Positions 1 through 9,429 of a stretch of DNA of 41,534 nt are shown here, piece after piece. Under the pieces are notes generated by a model. It was not told the origin of the DNA. It ran no database searches and worked only from the letters and a program-made list of their open reading frames with translations. How positions within the stretch are numbered: position 1 is the stretch's first letter; every line of letters starts with the position of its first letter. A program made the translations under genes and the position numbers. The DNA comes from a bacterium BMS3Bbin03 (lineage in GTDB: Bacteria > Zhuqueibacterota > JdFR-76 > BMS3Abin05). The stretch lies in NCBI GenBank assembly GCA_002898015.1, contig BDTM01000146.1, positions 1 to 41,534 on the forward strand. The letters run 5' to 3'.

Positions 1-24
1 CGCCAATGTCAAATAAAATCTTCA

Positions 25-117
25 CCCCGTTAGATAAAGTATTTGCATTTTTTATCCATAGTCAGACACCCTTCTGTTTCTGAAAAATCATATTATCCTG
101 TTCAGTATCTAACGGGG
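25..117. repeat. 12-bp inverted repeat pair in a geneless stretch
   Basis: CCCCGTTAGATA at 25-36 is matched by its exact reverse complement at 106-117, 69 bases apart. The rest of the geneless 1-469 stretch shows AT-rich DNA and a second dyad at 382-401. The arms could be the ends of a small non-autonomous element or a relic of one; no coding content is visible between them. Chance cannot be excluded. Confidence 0.35.
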
Positions 118-381
118 CAAGAATGACTCAATAACAAAACGGATTGTTTCTGCTTTGGACGAAGAATAGAGGAAAAAATAAGCGTCAACTCCTGAGCTTC
201 CTTCCAGCTACAGCCGTTCTTTAGTCGTTCTTTCCTCTAAATCATGTTTCCGGTTTGCATTTGAATTTTGAGCTTCATTTGACATTCGGATTTTTGAATT
301 TGACCTTAACTGTTATAAGATTTAATACGTTATTTTATGTAATTTCTGACGTAATAAATATCTCGTTTCATTTTTATCCGG

Positions 382-401
382 AACGATTGCTGCCAATCGT
401 T
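382..401. repeat. 8-bp dyad downstream of the symporter gene
   Basis: AACGATTG and CAATCGTT are exact inverted arms separated by CTGC. The dyad lies about 70 bases past the symporter stop codon. Neither side has an immediate run of T, so it is not a classical intrinsic terminator, although it could protect or end the symporter transcript. Confidence 0.35.
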
Positions 402-469
402 TGAAAAGTGCGCATTCTCGCGAAGAACCATTATTTCTTGATTTCGCCCCAAAACACCATCACCAAAGC

Positions 470-1828
470 TTACCACTTCCGGCGGAGTTGATTTTTAAAA
501 TAGCTTTTTGATTCAAGCACAATCACGCCGGCAAGCCCCAGGAGACCGATTAAATTTGGGATTGCCATCAGGCCGTTCATCACATCGGCCAGTGTCCAGA
601 CCAACTGCAATTCCATCACCGCACCCACGGCGACAAAAATAGTAAACACCACCCGGTAGGGCATCACCCATTTTTCACCCACAAGATACTCGAGGGATTT
701 TTCGCCGTAATAGCTCCAGCCGATAATGGTCGAATACGCAAAAAGAATCAGGCCGATGGTCACGATCAGGCCGCCGATGGAAGAGTGCAGCCCCTCGGTA
801 AATGCGATCGTGGTCAGTTCTGCGCCGGTTTTGCCGGTAATCCAGGAACCTGTTGCGATGATGACAAAGCCAGTCATGGAACAGACAATAATGGTGTCGA
901 TAAACGTCTGCGTCATCGAAACAAGCGCCTGCGTCACCGGATATTTCGTCTGGGCGGCAGCCGCCGCAATCGGGGAGCTTCCCAGACCGGATTCATTGGA
1001 GAAAACGCCTCTGGCCACTCCCATTCGAACCGTCGTCAGAACGGCTGATCCCAAAAAACCGCCGGCGGCGGCCGTTGGTGAGAAGGCTTTTTCGAAGACG
1101 AGAGCAAAAACCTCCGGAATCCTCCTGTATTCGATGATAATCACCAGAAGCGCTCCGGCCATGTAGAAGAGAACCATGACGGGAACCAGTGTTCCGGTGA
1201 CTTTCCCAATACTTTTAATGCCCCCAAGAATCACCAGAGCCGTGGCAGCCGCCAGTACGACTCCCGTCACCCAGAATGGAATGCCGAACATTTTTTCCAC
1301 AGCGTCCGCCACGGAATTAGACTGCACCATATTGCCAATGCCGAAGGCGGCGATAAACGCAAATATAGCGAATAGGGTACCCAGCCATTTCCATCCCAGC
1401 CCCTTGGAAATGTAATACATGGGGCCGCCGCTCATGGTGCCGAATTTGTCCGTCTCCCGGTATTTTACGGCCAGAACCGCCTCGGCGAATTTCGTGGCCA
1501 TCCCAAAAAGCCCCGTGACCCACATCCAGAAGAGTGCGCCGGGGCCGCCCGCAGCAATCGCCGTGGCCACACCGGCAATGTTTCCCGTTCCGACCGTTGC
1601 GGCCAAAGCCGTCATTAAGGCCTGAAAGTGAGAAATATCACCGGGCTCGTCCGTATCCTCTTTGCGTTTAATGAGCGCCAGATACAGGGAATACAGCAGC
1701 GTACGGAACTGAATGCCGCGCAGGCGAACGGTCAGATAAATGCCCGTCCCTACAAGCAGCGTAATTAAAGGCACACCCCACACCCAATCTCGAATCAGTT
1801 CCAGGGCCGTAATCAATTGGTCTTGCAA
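470..1828 (-). CDS. Sodium:alanine (AGCS/AlsT-type) symporter
   Basis: A 452-residue inner-membrane protein, the normal length for the alanine/glycine:cation symporter family. Hallmarks visible are the [13 protein letters not shown] segment near residue 80, the [10 protein letters not shown] motif, GGPMYYI, and many hydrophobic spans. The family imports alanine or glycine with Na+. The start is a TTG at 1826-1828, chosen because GGAGA sits seven to eight bases upstream; no in-frame ATG precedes it. It is a single gene, separated from the acetate block by about 470 bases of repeat and relic sequence. Its base composition is GC-richer than the acetate genes to its right. The exact substrate is inferred from the family only. 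Confidence 0.9.
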   Translation of the reverse strand: MQDQLITALELIRDWVWGVPLITLLVGTGIYLTVRLRGIQFRTLLYSLYLALIKRKEDTDEPGDISHFQALMTALAATVGTGNIAGVATAIAAGGPGALFWMWVTGLFGMATKFAEAVLAVKYRETDKFGTMSGGPMYYISKGLGWKWLGTLFAIFAFIAAFGIGNMVQSNSVADAVEKMFGIPFWVTGVVLAAATALVILGGIKSIGKVTGTLVPVMVLFYMAGALLVIIIEYRRIPEVFALVFEKAFSPTAAAGGFLGSAVLTTVRMGVARGVFSNESGLGSSPIAAAAAQTKYPVTQALVSMTQTFIDTIIVCSMTGFVIIATGSWITGKTGAELTTIAFTEGLHSSIGGLIVTIGLILFAYSTIIGWSYYGEKSLEYLVGEKWVMPYRVVFTIFVAVGAVMELQLVWTLADVMNGLMAIPNLIGLLGLAGVIVLESKSYFKNQLRRKW

Positions 1829-1933
1829 ATGTGTTCTCCAGGATTATTTCCGTATTCGTTTCGAAGGGCAGCCTTCATTTGATCGGCTTAATCAATATAG
1901 GCATTCGGCAGATTTTTGTCAAGGATTTTAATG

Positions 1934-2012
1934 AAATTCTAAAGGAGGGGTAGAAAATGTTCGACCGGACGACGGCCGTAAAAACGGCATGGAAAAGAGC
2001 CCTAAAGCAGGC
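1934..2012. repeat. Left copy of 79-base direct repeat
   Basis: This block aligns without gaps to 13887-13965 with about nine differences counted by eye. It includes the core AAAGAGCCCTAAAGCAGGC and a GC-rich dyad (CGGCCG against CGGTCG on the minus strand). The right copy is the tail and terminator of the prkA operon's fourth gene. Weaker similarity resumes at about 2049-2080, matching the last codons of that gene. It marks the left edge of the AT-rich acetate block. Confidence 0.75.
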
Positions 2013-2033
2013 ACGCTTCTGCCGCTCGGGTGT

Positions 2034-2153
2034 CTATGAAGCAAAGAAGTGTTGAATAAATTGACCAGGCGATCGGACAGCTTGAAGTGTTTTTTCTTTT
2101 TCGGCAAACGCGTAATGCTTGCCGTAATCGCCGGTTTTACCCTGGGTATCCAT
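2034..2153 (-). CDS. Small ORF, 39 residues, unknown
   Basis: An ATG at 2151-2153 follows a strong AAGGAGG site with about six bases spacing and opens a 39-codon frame beginning MDTQGKTGDYGKHYAF and ending QFIQHFFAS. I recognise no family. In another frame the 3' half (reading SDRLVNLFN) resembles the C-terminus of the 13955-14434 gene (ADRLIQFVKSLL). The ORF may therefore be the front of a truncated, frameshifted relative of that gene rather than a working small protein. The ribosome-binding site is the best argument for translation. Confidence 0.35.
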   Translation of the reverse strand: MDTQGKTGDYGKHYAFAEKEKTLQAVRSPGQFIQHFFAS

Positions 2154-2242
2154 AACTTTCCTCCTTGTTAAATTCAAGACGAAAAGTTGCTGCCCCTTAT
2201 TAAAGCGATTTTGTTAAATTTATTGCACCTAAAAAACGGGTT

Positions 2243-2283
2243 ATATAAAAAAGGAGGTCTTAAACAAGTGTAAAAGACCTCCT
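2243..2283 (-). terminator. Intrinsic terminator of acs
   Basis: On the minus strand AGGAGGTCTT pairs exactly with AAGACCTCCT around a 12-base loop, followed by a T-rich tail. It begins about 13 bases past the acs stop codon. A degenerate homologue, with the same loop core CACTTGT, follows the acs relic at 13.65-13.69 kb. Confidence 0.85.
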
Positions 2284-2295
2284 GCACAAAAAATA

Positions 2296-4323
2296 TTAAG
2301 CCATATTTTTGATTTCTTCCACTACCTGTGGATTTGCCAGTGTGGTAATATCACCGGTATCTTGTTTATTTGCTATTGCGGCTAATACCCTTCGCATTAT
2401 TTTACCTGAGCGCGTTTTAGGCATATCCGAAACTATCCAAACTTTTGCCGGTTTGGCAATCGGACCGATTTCACTTGCCAAAGTATCGGTAACTTTCTTT
2501 TCGAGTTCCGCGCTTGCTTTTACTCCAGGCTTAAGAGAAACAAATATATGCGGAACTTTTCCCTTAATTGGATCAGCAACAGGAACCACGGCGGCTTCAC
2601 CGACTTCACTAACCATTAATGCAGCGGACTCTAACTCCTTGGTACCTAAGCGGTGTCCGGCGACATTAATTACATCATCGATTCTTCCGAGTATTCTATA
2701 ATATCCGTCAGCAGCCTGGACAGCTCCGTCATTGCAAAAATATGGCCAATCATGCCAATCTTTACTTTTAGGATCTTTATTATACCTTTGATAATAGACC
2801 TGAACGTACCTTTCATCATCGCCCCAGATGGTCATCATTAATCCGGGCCATGGATTCTGAATACAGATATTACCTGCTTTCCCGCTTCCGGCAGGCAGTA
2901 TGTTTCCCTCATCGTCATATATAATCGGATATATTCCAGGGACACCGGGTCCTGCACTCCCGGGTTTCATTTTATGAACAGCGGGTAAAGTGGAGCACAG
3001 AAATCCTCCCGTTTCTGTCTGCCACCAGGTATCAACGATTACGGCTTTTTTCTTCCCAACAACATTATAGTACCATCTCCAAACCTCCGGTTCAATCGGT
3101 TCGCCAACGGTAGTCATATGTTTAAAGAAATAATCATATTTTGCAGGTTCATCCGGTCCAACTCTTCTGAGTGCACGAATTGCGGTTGGAGATGTATGGA
3201 AAATATTGACATCTAGTTCTTCGGCAATACGCCAAGGTCTTCCCGGATCAGGATGAGTCGGTAAACCTTCATAAATTACAGATGAAGCTGCCAAAGCAAG
3301 CGGGCCATAGACAATGTAAGAATGCCCTGTAATCCAGCCGATATCCGCCATGCACCAATAAACATCTTCCGGATGAATATCCTGAATATACTTGGATGTA
3401 CCTGTAACATAAGACATGTAACCGCCGATTGAATGCTGAGCGCCTTTGGGTTTACCGGTTGTTCCTGATGAATACATAATGAATAAGGTTGCATCCGCAG
3501 GAAGTTGTTCCGGCTCAACACGGGCGCGCTTATAATCTTTAAGTAAATCATTCACTATAAAATCGCGACCCTTAACAAGAGGTGTTTTAGCAGAATATTT
3601 TCCCGGATATCTCTGCCAAATGAGAACTTTGTCAACTTTCTGTCCCTCTTTCAAAGCTCCATCACAAGCAATATCCGCTTTTTCCTTATGATCTAAAAGA
3701 CCTCCTCCGCGGTAATAAGAATCTGCTGTAATTAATACTTTGCTTTTCCCGTCAACAATTCTATCGGCACAGGCTTTGCCTGAAAAGCCTGAAAATACCT
3801 GTGAGTGAATTATTCCCAATCGTGCACAAGCCAGCATCGTTATCGGGAGCTCCGGAATCATTGGCATATGCAAAGTAACCGTATCGCCGGCTTTGAGTCC
3901 GCAAAAATCTCTCAGTAAAGCCGCCATTTCATTTACTCTTACATATAGTTCTTGATAGGTTATGTGCTGGATAGGTTCATTCTCCGGCTCCGGGACAAAA
4001 TGGAGTGCGGTTTTATTTTTATACTTCGGCAAATGTCTATCGATACAATTGTAGCTGGCATTTAATTTACCGCCGATAAACCATTTGAAGAATGGAGGAT
4101 TACTCGAATCCAGAATTTTAGTATAAGGTTTGTACCAATCCAGCATATCCGCATATTCTTTGTAACAATCCGGAAAATTTTCCATGCTAAAGCGCTTTAA
4201 CACTTTATCATCTTTTATATTAGCCTGAGCAATAAACTCTTTGGGAGGTTCAAAATAACCTTCCTCTTTCCAATGAACAGCTATCTGTGCTTCCGATACT
4301 TTTTCATTATTCTTTTCACTCAT
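2296..4323 (-). CDS. acs: Acetyl-CoA synthetase (AMP-forming)
   Basis: Cytoplasmic ligase of 675 residues that activates acetate with ATP and CoA through acetyl-AMP; full family length. Visible signatures: the nucleotide-binding loop YSSGTTGKPKG, the DTWWQTETGG motif, the hinge-region GHRLGTKELE, and PKTRSGKIMRR near the C-terminus. In the last motif Lys641 corresponds to the lysine whose acetylation inactivates Acs in Salmonella and Bacillus. The start follows AGAGGAG with eight bases spacing. It lies 41 bases after satP and is last in a porin-satP-acs transcription unit. AcuC, AcuB and a Pat-like acetyltransferase encoded 5-9 kb away are the expected controllers of Lys641. Composition is AT-richer than genes outside the block. 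Confidence 0.97.
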   Translation of the reverse strand: MSEKNNEKVSEAQIAVHWKEEGYFEPPKEFIAQANIKDDKVLKRFSMENFPDCYKEYADMLDWYKPYTKILDSSNPPFFKWFIGGKLNASYNCIDRHLPKYKNKTALHFVPEPENEPIQHITYQELYVRVNEMAALLRDFCGLKAGDTVTLHMPMIPELPITMLACARLGIIHSQVFSGFSGKACADRIVDGKSKVLITADSYYRGGGLLDHKEKADIACDGALKEGQKVDKVLIWQRYPGKYSAKTPLVKGRDFIVNDLLKDYKRARVEPEQLPADATLFIMYSSGTTGKPKGAQHSIGGYMSYVTGTSKYIQDIHPEDVYWCMADIGWITGHSYIVYGPLALAASSVIYEGLPTHPDPGRPWRIAEELDVNIFHTSPTAIRALRRVGPDEPAKYDYFFKHMTTVGEPIEPEVWRWYYNVVGKKKAVIVDTWWQTETGGFLCSTLPAVHKMKPGSAGPGVPGIYPIIYDDEGNILPAGSGKAGNICIQNPWPGLMMTIWGDDERYVQVYYQRYNKDPKSKDWHDWPYFCNDGAVQAADGYYRILGRIDDVINVAGHRLGTKELESAALMVSEVGEAAVVPVADPIKGKVPHIFVSLKPGVKASAELEKKVTDTLASEIGPIAKPAKVWIVSDMPKTRSGKIMRRVLAAIANKQDTGDITTLANPQVVEEIKNMA

Positions 4324-4364
4324 AGCTTAACTCCTCTTAAATACTTTTATCAATAAAAATTGAA

Positions 4365-4937
4365 TTATCCAAGTGGAAACAAGGTTTTTCCATAAGTTTC
4401 ATTCAGCACCTGACCAAGTCCGGCATATATAGCAGAGAAACCACAGAAAATACCTTCCCATCCGGCAATTGTTGTAATCAGACTACTCCCGGTTGCTTCT
4501 CCTATTGCCAATAGCCAAAACAATATCCATAAAGTGAAGAAAACTACTTGAATCGCCCTATTATGCTTTAAAGTAGCAATCCACAGAATAAATGTGAATA
4601 AGCCCCATAAAATAAGATATGCAACCACGCCGCCTTTAGAAGCCGCGCTAAACCACCCTAATTTAGGAATTATAATCAGGAAAACAAAAGATTCCCAAAA
4701 CAAACCATACGAAAGAAAGGCAGTCAAACCGAATGTATTTCCTTTTTTCCATTCCATCCATCCGGCAAAAATTTGAGCCAATCCTCCATAAAACAAACCC
4801 ATTGCTAATATCATACTCCCTAAAGGTATAAGATGAGCATTAGCAACATTGAGAAGAACGGTTGTCATACCAAATGCTGTCAGTCCTAAAGGCGCAGGAT
4901 TTGCGGAAGAATCTGCAATTTGCATAATGTCAGACAT
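4365..4937 (-). CDS. satP: Acetate transporter, GPR1/FUN34/YaaH (SatP) family
   Basis: A 190-residue protein with six predicted membrane spans and the family signature NPAPLGL at residues 13-19, followed by TAFGMTT. Relatives such as E. coli SatP carry acetate or succinate across the inner membrane, usually with protons. The ATG has an excellent AGGAGG site four to five bases upstream. It sits between the porin gene (91-base gap) and acs (41-base gap), on the same strand, which supports acetate as the substrate delivered directly to Acs. Substrate choice is inferred from context and family. Confidence 0.93.
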   Translation of the reverse strand: MSDIMQIADSSANPAPLGLTAFGMTTVLLNVANAHLIPLGSMILAMGLFYGGLAQIFAGWMEWKKGNTFGLTAFLSYGLFWESFVFLIIIPKLGWFSAASKGGVVAYLILWGLFTFILWIATLKHNRAIQVVFFTLWILFWLLAIGEATGSSLITTIAGWEGIFCGFSAIYAGLGQVLNETYGKTLFPLG

Positions 4938-5028
4938 GTGACCTCCTGTTATAATTAGTTGAACTGTATTTAATTAAACTTTTTAATTTTCCCTCATTTT
5001 CGTTTAATATGAATTATAATATTTGATA

Positions 5029-6216
5029 TTAAAATTTGTACAAAGTACTAAAGGCAATCTGTGTACCGCTTACGGTTTTTTCCGTTAAACCGTATGTTAA
5101 TTTACTTTGAAGTAATTCAAAACCATAAGCAAAAGGACCTGTTTTATACCGGAGCATAAAGCTTAACAGATTTTGGGTTAACCTTGGGTTCGGGAAAATT
5201 GCCTTGGCTTGAGCTTTATCGACATTTTCAAGCCCGTAAAAACCATATACGCCCCAATTTTTAGTAAAATTATACCCGAGTTGAACCCAAAGACCGACAG
5301 ATGAAAGGTCTTTGTTAACATGCTGTATTTGAGTTATTTCACCAAATTGCTGACCGATATTTTTCCCGGAATAAACATTACCATGAATTAAAAAGTCCCC
5401 TGCTTTTAAGCTTGCACCAAACTCGACTGCCGTTCCGGTTAAATCAACGGACGGTGAGTTATTTACGCCGGCAAGATCTTTTTTATCATAGTGTGCTGCA
5501 ACATAAGCTTTAAAACTTGCAGCCTTAGAAATTTTACTGCTCAAATTTAATTTTACCTCGAATTGCGGCGTTCCGGCATTCCCGGCATTAAGAAAATTCA
5601 GATTAGAGCCGGGGCCGCTCCATGAACCTTCAAAAACTGCGGCATCGATCCCAAGGTGAGTAGAACCATTGGAATTGAATTTATAATAGAAATAAGCTCC
5701 CGGGAATCTCCAGCCGACAAATCCGGCATTCCCATATCCCAACGGAAATGCTATGTGAGATAAAGAAGCCGGAACATTTCCGAAAAGAGGTGTCCATGCT
5801 TGTCCAATCCGGATTTTAAGATTTTCGTGAATGACATCTACATAAGCGAGACGAAGCCTCGGAATCGGCTTTTCAGCGCTGAAAGCGCCTGCTCCGTCAA
5901 AGCCGCCGAAGAGATCAAACTCCATTACTCCGCCAAGTTTCCAACTACTGGATACTTCAGGACCATTGTAAACAAATGTCATTCTCGTATTCCTGACATC
6001 ACCGCCGTAAAACCAACGGTTTTGCGTATATTCCGGTCCTACTGCCCATTCGGCAGCTTGTCCGTTAGCAAAACCAAATGTTTGATTTTGCCCGAACAAA
6101 GTAGTGCTGATAAAACCCTTTATTGTGAGTTGCTCATGCCCGCCGGTGCTCACATTTTGTGCAAGCATAAAAGACGGGAACAAAAAAATAAGAAGGATTA
6201 ATAAAAACCTTTTCAT
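5029..6216 (-). CDS. Outer-membrane porin-like beta-barrel
   Basis: A 395-residue protein with a clear signal peptide (MKRFLLILLIFLFPSFMLA then Gln), alternating aromatic and polar residues typical of beta-strands, many Gly/Asn turns, and a C-terminal ...STLYKF ending in Phe, the usual barrel-assembly signal. It resembles general porins of the Bacteroidota-like type. As first gene of the porin-satP-acs run it probably lets acetate or other short acids through the outer membrane. GGGAGG precedes the ATG. An 8-bp dyad and an AT-rich promoter-like region lie just upstream. Substrate is not shown by the sequence. Confidence 0.8.
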   Translation of the reverse strand: MKRFLLILLIFLFPSFMLAQNVSTGGHEQLTIKGFISTTLFGQNQTFGFANGQAAEWAVGPEYTQNRWFYGGDVRNTRMTFVYNGPEVSSSWKLGGVMEFDLFGGFDGAGAFSAEKPIPRLRLAYVDVIHENLKIRIGQAWTPLFGNVPASLSHIAFPLGYGNAGFVGWRFPGAYFYYKFNSNGSTHLGIDAAVFEGSWSGPGSNLNFLNAGNAGTPQFEVKLNLSSKISKAASFKAYVAAHYDKKDLAGVNNSPSVDLTGTAVEFGASLKAGDFLIHGNVYSGKNIGQQFGEITQIQHVNKDLSSVGLWVQLGYNFTKNWGVYGFYGLENVDKAQAKAIFPNPRLTQNLLSFMLRYKTGPFAYGFELLQSKLTYGLTEKTVSGTQIAFSTLYKF

Positions 6217-6246
6217 AGTACGCCTCCCATTCGTAGTTAAGATTAC

Positions 6247-6265
6247 TAAGTCTTAAAAAGACTTA
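6247..6265. promoter_or_regulatory. Perfect 8-bp dyad in the porin leader
   Basis: TAAGTCTT and AAGACTTA are exact inverted arms around AAA, 31 bases upstream of the porin ATG. A TATAAT hexamer on the minus strand lies at 6278-6283, which would place the dyad right after the transcription start, though no good -35 is visible. It could be an operator or a 5' mRNA hairpin controlling porin-satP-acs. Confidence 0.35.
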
Positions 6266-6461
6266 TACTGTTTAATTATTATATCATACAAATTGATAAA
6301 ATCCTCTATTGATATAATTCTCTTTAGATATTTGATCGATAATTTTTGCTTTTGCTTTCACTATGTAGGAAAGTTACAAATTATAAGCAGATTTGGCAAG
6401 TGATAAGATGCTATGATGCATTATTTAAGTTTAACAGGTAATATAAATCAATTAAGTTGCA

Positions 6462-7175
6462 TCATATGCCTAAACGTTCTTTTAGCTTTTTTAAATAATG
6501 GCGGCTTATCGGTATAAAATTATTATTAACTGTTTTTATCCTGCCCGTAGAATTTTCTTCAAATTGAATTTCATCAATCTTATCAGGATTTATCAAATAT
6601 TGTTTGTGACACCTCAAAAATTTAGTTCTGCTTCCAAGTACTTTAAGCGTAAGCTCTGTAAAACATTTTTTATTGTTACAGAAAAAATATACGCCTGTTT
6701 CATTCGAATGTACGTATTCGATAATATCAATATCTACTAATTTTATCTTATTTGCTCCTATACTCGGTATTCTTCTTAATTCGGGGATCGTAAGGTTTTG
6801 CGGGTTGTTATTCTGAATTGAGTTTTTAAGCTTTTCTATGGTCTTTTTCAACCGCTCCAGTTCAACCGGTTTTAATAAATAATCAATTGCATCATTTTCA
6901 AAGGCTTTTATCGCATATTCATCATAAGCGGTTACAAAAACGATTCTGGGTAAATTTGATTCTTCTATCATGGACAACATTTCGAACCCGTTTATAACGG
7001 GTAATTGAATATCAAGGAAAACCACATCCGGATGTAAACTGTTTATTGCTTTAATTCCTTCCAAGGCGTTCGAACATTTTCTTAACACATCCACTTCGCC
7101 TGTTTCATTTAATAATAATTCCATTTCGCCTTTGGCATTTATCTCATCCTCAATAATTAACGCTTTTAACATCAA
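6462..7175 (-). CDS. LytTR-family response regulator
   Basis: A 237-residue regulator: an N-terminal receiver (residues 3-120) with the acidic pair ED at 9-10, phospho-acceptor Asp55 in FLDIQLP, and the conserved Lys in YLLKP; then a LytTR DNA-binding domain (about 135-237) containing FLRCHKQYLIN. The start codon overlaps the stop of the kinase gene (ATGA), so the two are translationally coupled. LytTR regulators of the BtsR/YpdB/LytT group control uptake of pyruvate and related acids. The position next to the acetate genes suggests porin-satP-acs as a target. I could not find a convincing LytTR-box pair in the porin upstream region. Confidence 0.92.
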   Translation of the reverse strand: MMLKALIIEDEINAKGEMELLLNETGEVDVLRKCSNALEGIKAINSLHPDVVFLDIQLPVINGFEMLSMIEESNLPRIVFVTAYDEYAIKAFENDAIDYLLKPVELERLKKTIEKLKNSIQNNNPQNLTIPELRRIPSIGANKIKLVDIDIIEYVHSNETGVYFFCNNKKCFTELTLKVLGSRTKFLRCHKQYLINPDKIDEIQFEENSTGRIKTVNNNFIPISRHYLKKLKERLGI

Positions 7176-8845
7176 TTAATACCTCCTCCCGGTAATAATA
7201 TTGTTGCAATTGTTTTTAAATCTGTTTCACAGTGCATATACACACCATAGTCGTTTCCTACTAAATTTTTAATTCTTTTATCTACAATTCGAATACCCAA
7301 TCCGTTTTTACCTTTTTTTTCATTGTAAATGCCTGCATTATCTTCAATATCTATCTGAAGATGTCCGTCATTTCTAAAAATTCTAATTTCAACTTTTCCG
7401 TTGCTTATAAGGTCGGAAATACCATGCTTAATAGCATTTTCCACCAAAGGCTGCAACGAAAAAGTAGGTATTTTTGCATCCAGTAAATTACTATCGATAT
7501 CTGTTATAACAGTTAAACGATCTTCTAATCTGGCTTTTTCGATTTCCAGGTAGGAATTAACATGATCCAATTCTTCTTTGATAGTCGAAAGATCTTCATT
7601 CCGTTTTAACATTTTCCTAAAAAAATTGGAAAGGTGAATCAGTAAATCCACCGCTTTATTTGGATTGCGCCTATTAATAGCAACTATTGTATTAATAGCA
7701 TTAAATAAAAAATGGGGATTAATTTGTGCTTGAATTAAATTAAGCTCGGCTTTAGTTAAAAGATTTTTTTGATATTCATATCTTACAGCTAATAATTGAT
7801 TCGAAACTATTTCGGCTATACCCTTTCCCAATGTTCTATTAATCTTGAAAAAAGATTTATTCTTTTGTCCGTAAAGTTTTATGGTCCCTATCACTTCATC
7901 TTTAACCCTCATGGGAACTACAAGAACAGAAGAAAGTTTACATTCTTTGGAAATCGGGCAATGATAATATTCATTCGAGCCGTCGATAAATACAATTTTA
8001 TTCTCCTTAATTGCTTCCTTTGTGAGATCGGAAGCAATCGGATATCCGGCGATATGATGATCTTCACCAACCCCTACAAAAGCGAGAATGTTTTCCCGAT
8101 CTGTAATAGATACAGACGCGACGCTGGTTTCTTCAAGTAAAATATTTGCTATTTTTTTAGCCGAATTTCTATTAATTCCCTTATTCAATTCACCGAGTAT
8201 TCTTTTTGCAATTCTTAATGCCTGCTTAGAATAAATAGAACCGATTTTATCATAATTATACCTCTGATCTCTAAAAAGGCTTATAATTAAAGCTGTTCCA
8301 AGTGAATTGGAAATAATCATCGGTAGGGCAATTACTTTTACTAAACTAACGGCGTCTTCTATTGGTCTTGATATTGCAATGATAATTATCATTTGCAATA
8401 TTTCTGCAATTAAGGTTGTAAAAAAAGCAACATCAGGATCAAACACTCTTTCATGTTTATTTTTGTTAAAAAAGTATCGGTGAATTAAACCGGCAAATAA
8501 CCCTTCTATTGTTGTAGATAAACCACAGGAAACAGCCGTAAACCCCCCTAAAAAATACCTGTGAATTCCGGCAGTAGCTCCAACTGAAAATCCAAGCGCC
8601 GGACCTCCGATTAAACCGGCTATCACCGCCCCGATAACCCGATTGTTTGCTATTGCACCATGAGTTGGAATGCCAAAATATGTACCGATTACAGACATCG
8701 TGCTGAACAAAATGTAAAGAGTAAAATAATCCCGAAGACTAAAGTCTTTTGCCAGCAGTAATTTAAATACAGGTGTTTTGCTGAATAGATAAGCAATAAC
8801 AAGGAAAACCGCAATTTCTTTTAGTAAGTTTATCAGTATATTCAT
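7172..8845 (-). CDS. LytS/BtsS-type sensor histidine kinase
   Basis: A 557-residue membrane kinase. The N-terminus has the 5TMR-LYT sensor signature (GAIANNRVIGAVIAG, then AGIHRYFLGGFTA and CGLSTTIEG, residues 62-115). A GAF-like segment follows (about 215-350, with YHCPISKECKLSSVLVVP), then the His-kinase region with NPHFLFN (His378) and a C-terminal ATPase with NAIKHG and GLGIRIV. Family members BtsS and LytS respond to pyruvate or acetate overflow. It overlaps the regulator gene by four bases. The ligand is inferred, not seen. Confidence 0.92.
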   Translation of the reverse strand: MNILINLLKEIAVFLVIAYLFSKTPVFKLLLAKDFSLRDYFTLYILFSTMSVIGTYFGIPTHGAIANNRVIGAVIAGLIGGPALGFSVGATAGIHRYFLGGFTAVSCGLSTTIEGLFAGLIHRYFFNKNKHERVFDPDVAFFTTLIAEILQMIIIIAISRPIEDAVSLVKVIALPMIISNSLGTALIISLFRDQRYNYDKIGSIYSKQALRIAKRILGELNKGINRNSAKKIANILLEETSVASVSITDRENILAFVGVGEDHHIAGYPIASDLTKEAIKENKIVFIDGSNEYYHCPISKECKLSSVLVVPMRVKDEVIGTIKLYGQKNKSFFKINRTLGKGIAEIVSNQLLAVRYEYQKNLLTKAELNLIQAQINPHFLFNAINTIVAINRRNPNKAVDLLIHLSNFFRKMLKRNEDLSTIKEELDHVNSYLEIEKARLEDRLTVITDIDSNLLDAKIPTFSLQPLVENAIKHGISDLISNGKVEIRIFRNDGHLQIDIEDNAGIYNEKKGKNGLGIRIVDKRIKNLVGNDYGVYMHCETDLKTIATILLPGGGIN

Positions 8846-8916
8846 TTATCGCACGAGAATAAGTTATATTTTAACAATTTTTAATAATATTTTTCATAAT
8901 TTTTTATTAATAGGTT

Positions 8917-9078
8917 TTAATGCTTTTTATTTTTCTGCCCTATTATTTGTAAAATCCTTTCAAAATATCCATCAAAAGTTTCATCCTCCTCAATTGGGAT
9001 ATTTTCTAAAGCAACGCCGGCCGAATCAACAAAAAGAAGCGTCTTCTTTAAAACTTCCTCGATAATGAATAGATAAAC
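8917..9078 (-). pseudogene. Coding-like remnant, C-terminal fragment of unknown gene
   Basis: Between TAG at 9079-9081 and TAA at 8917-8919 there is an open frame of 53 codons with no ATG. It reads like real protein: FVDSAGVALENIPIEEDE followed by TFDGYFERILQIIG and a Lys-rich end. It has no start or ribosome-binding site and upstream sequence is full of stops, so it looks like the surviving tail of a decayed gene. I do not recognise the family. Confidence 0.3.
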
Positions 9079-9325
9079 CTATAATATTGTCTCTATCTAA
9101 TTTTAGTTATAAATTTATTAACTTTTCAATCTTTTTTCAACTTTAAACAGAACTTCCTGCTAAAAGAGCAAAGTTGCAAACGGATGTCCAAAATGAATTG
9201 AGATTATTGAAAAACAAAATGAATTGGAAAGTTTAATTGTTTTGTCACTTTATTAGCTTTATTTTTAATAACAAATCAATAGCTCTTAAAGCGGAAATAC
9301 AAATAATCGTATTATAAGATTTTAT

Positions 9326-9424
9326 TCACCCTGCCTTTTTAATAATAGGTAAAGCTCCCAAAGAATCTGCTTTTGCCAAAGAATAAACCGCAGCAGAGCG
9401 AACAAAATAATTTTAGGAATAGGT
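9326..9424 (-). pseudogene. HEAT-repeat-like gene remnant
   Basis: A 33-codon frame between stops reads NLFLKLFVRSAAVYSLAKAD then SLGALPIIKKAG. The pattern VRSAAVYSLAKADSLGALPI matches the spacing of a HEAT-type helical repeat. No start codon is present. It lies in the 584-base gap between the sensor kinase gene and acuC; the rest of that gap is AT-rich with nothing else I can call apart from the 8917-9078 fragment. Confidence 0.3.
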
Positions 9425-9429
9425 TTTAA

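Noticed and set aside
1934..2012. Left repeat considered as an att site of a phage or integrative element
   Set aside because: The copies differ at about nine of 79 positions, no integrase is encoded inside, and the repeat is protein-gene tail rather than tRNA sequence.
6217..6461. LytTR-box pair expected upstream of the porin gene
   Set aside because: No convincing pair of direct repeats with 10-13 base spacing could be found by eye.
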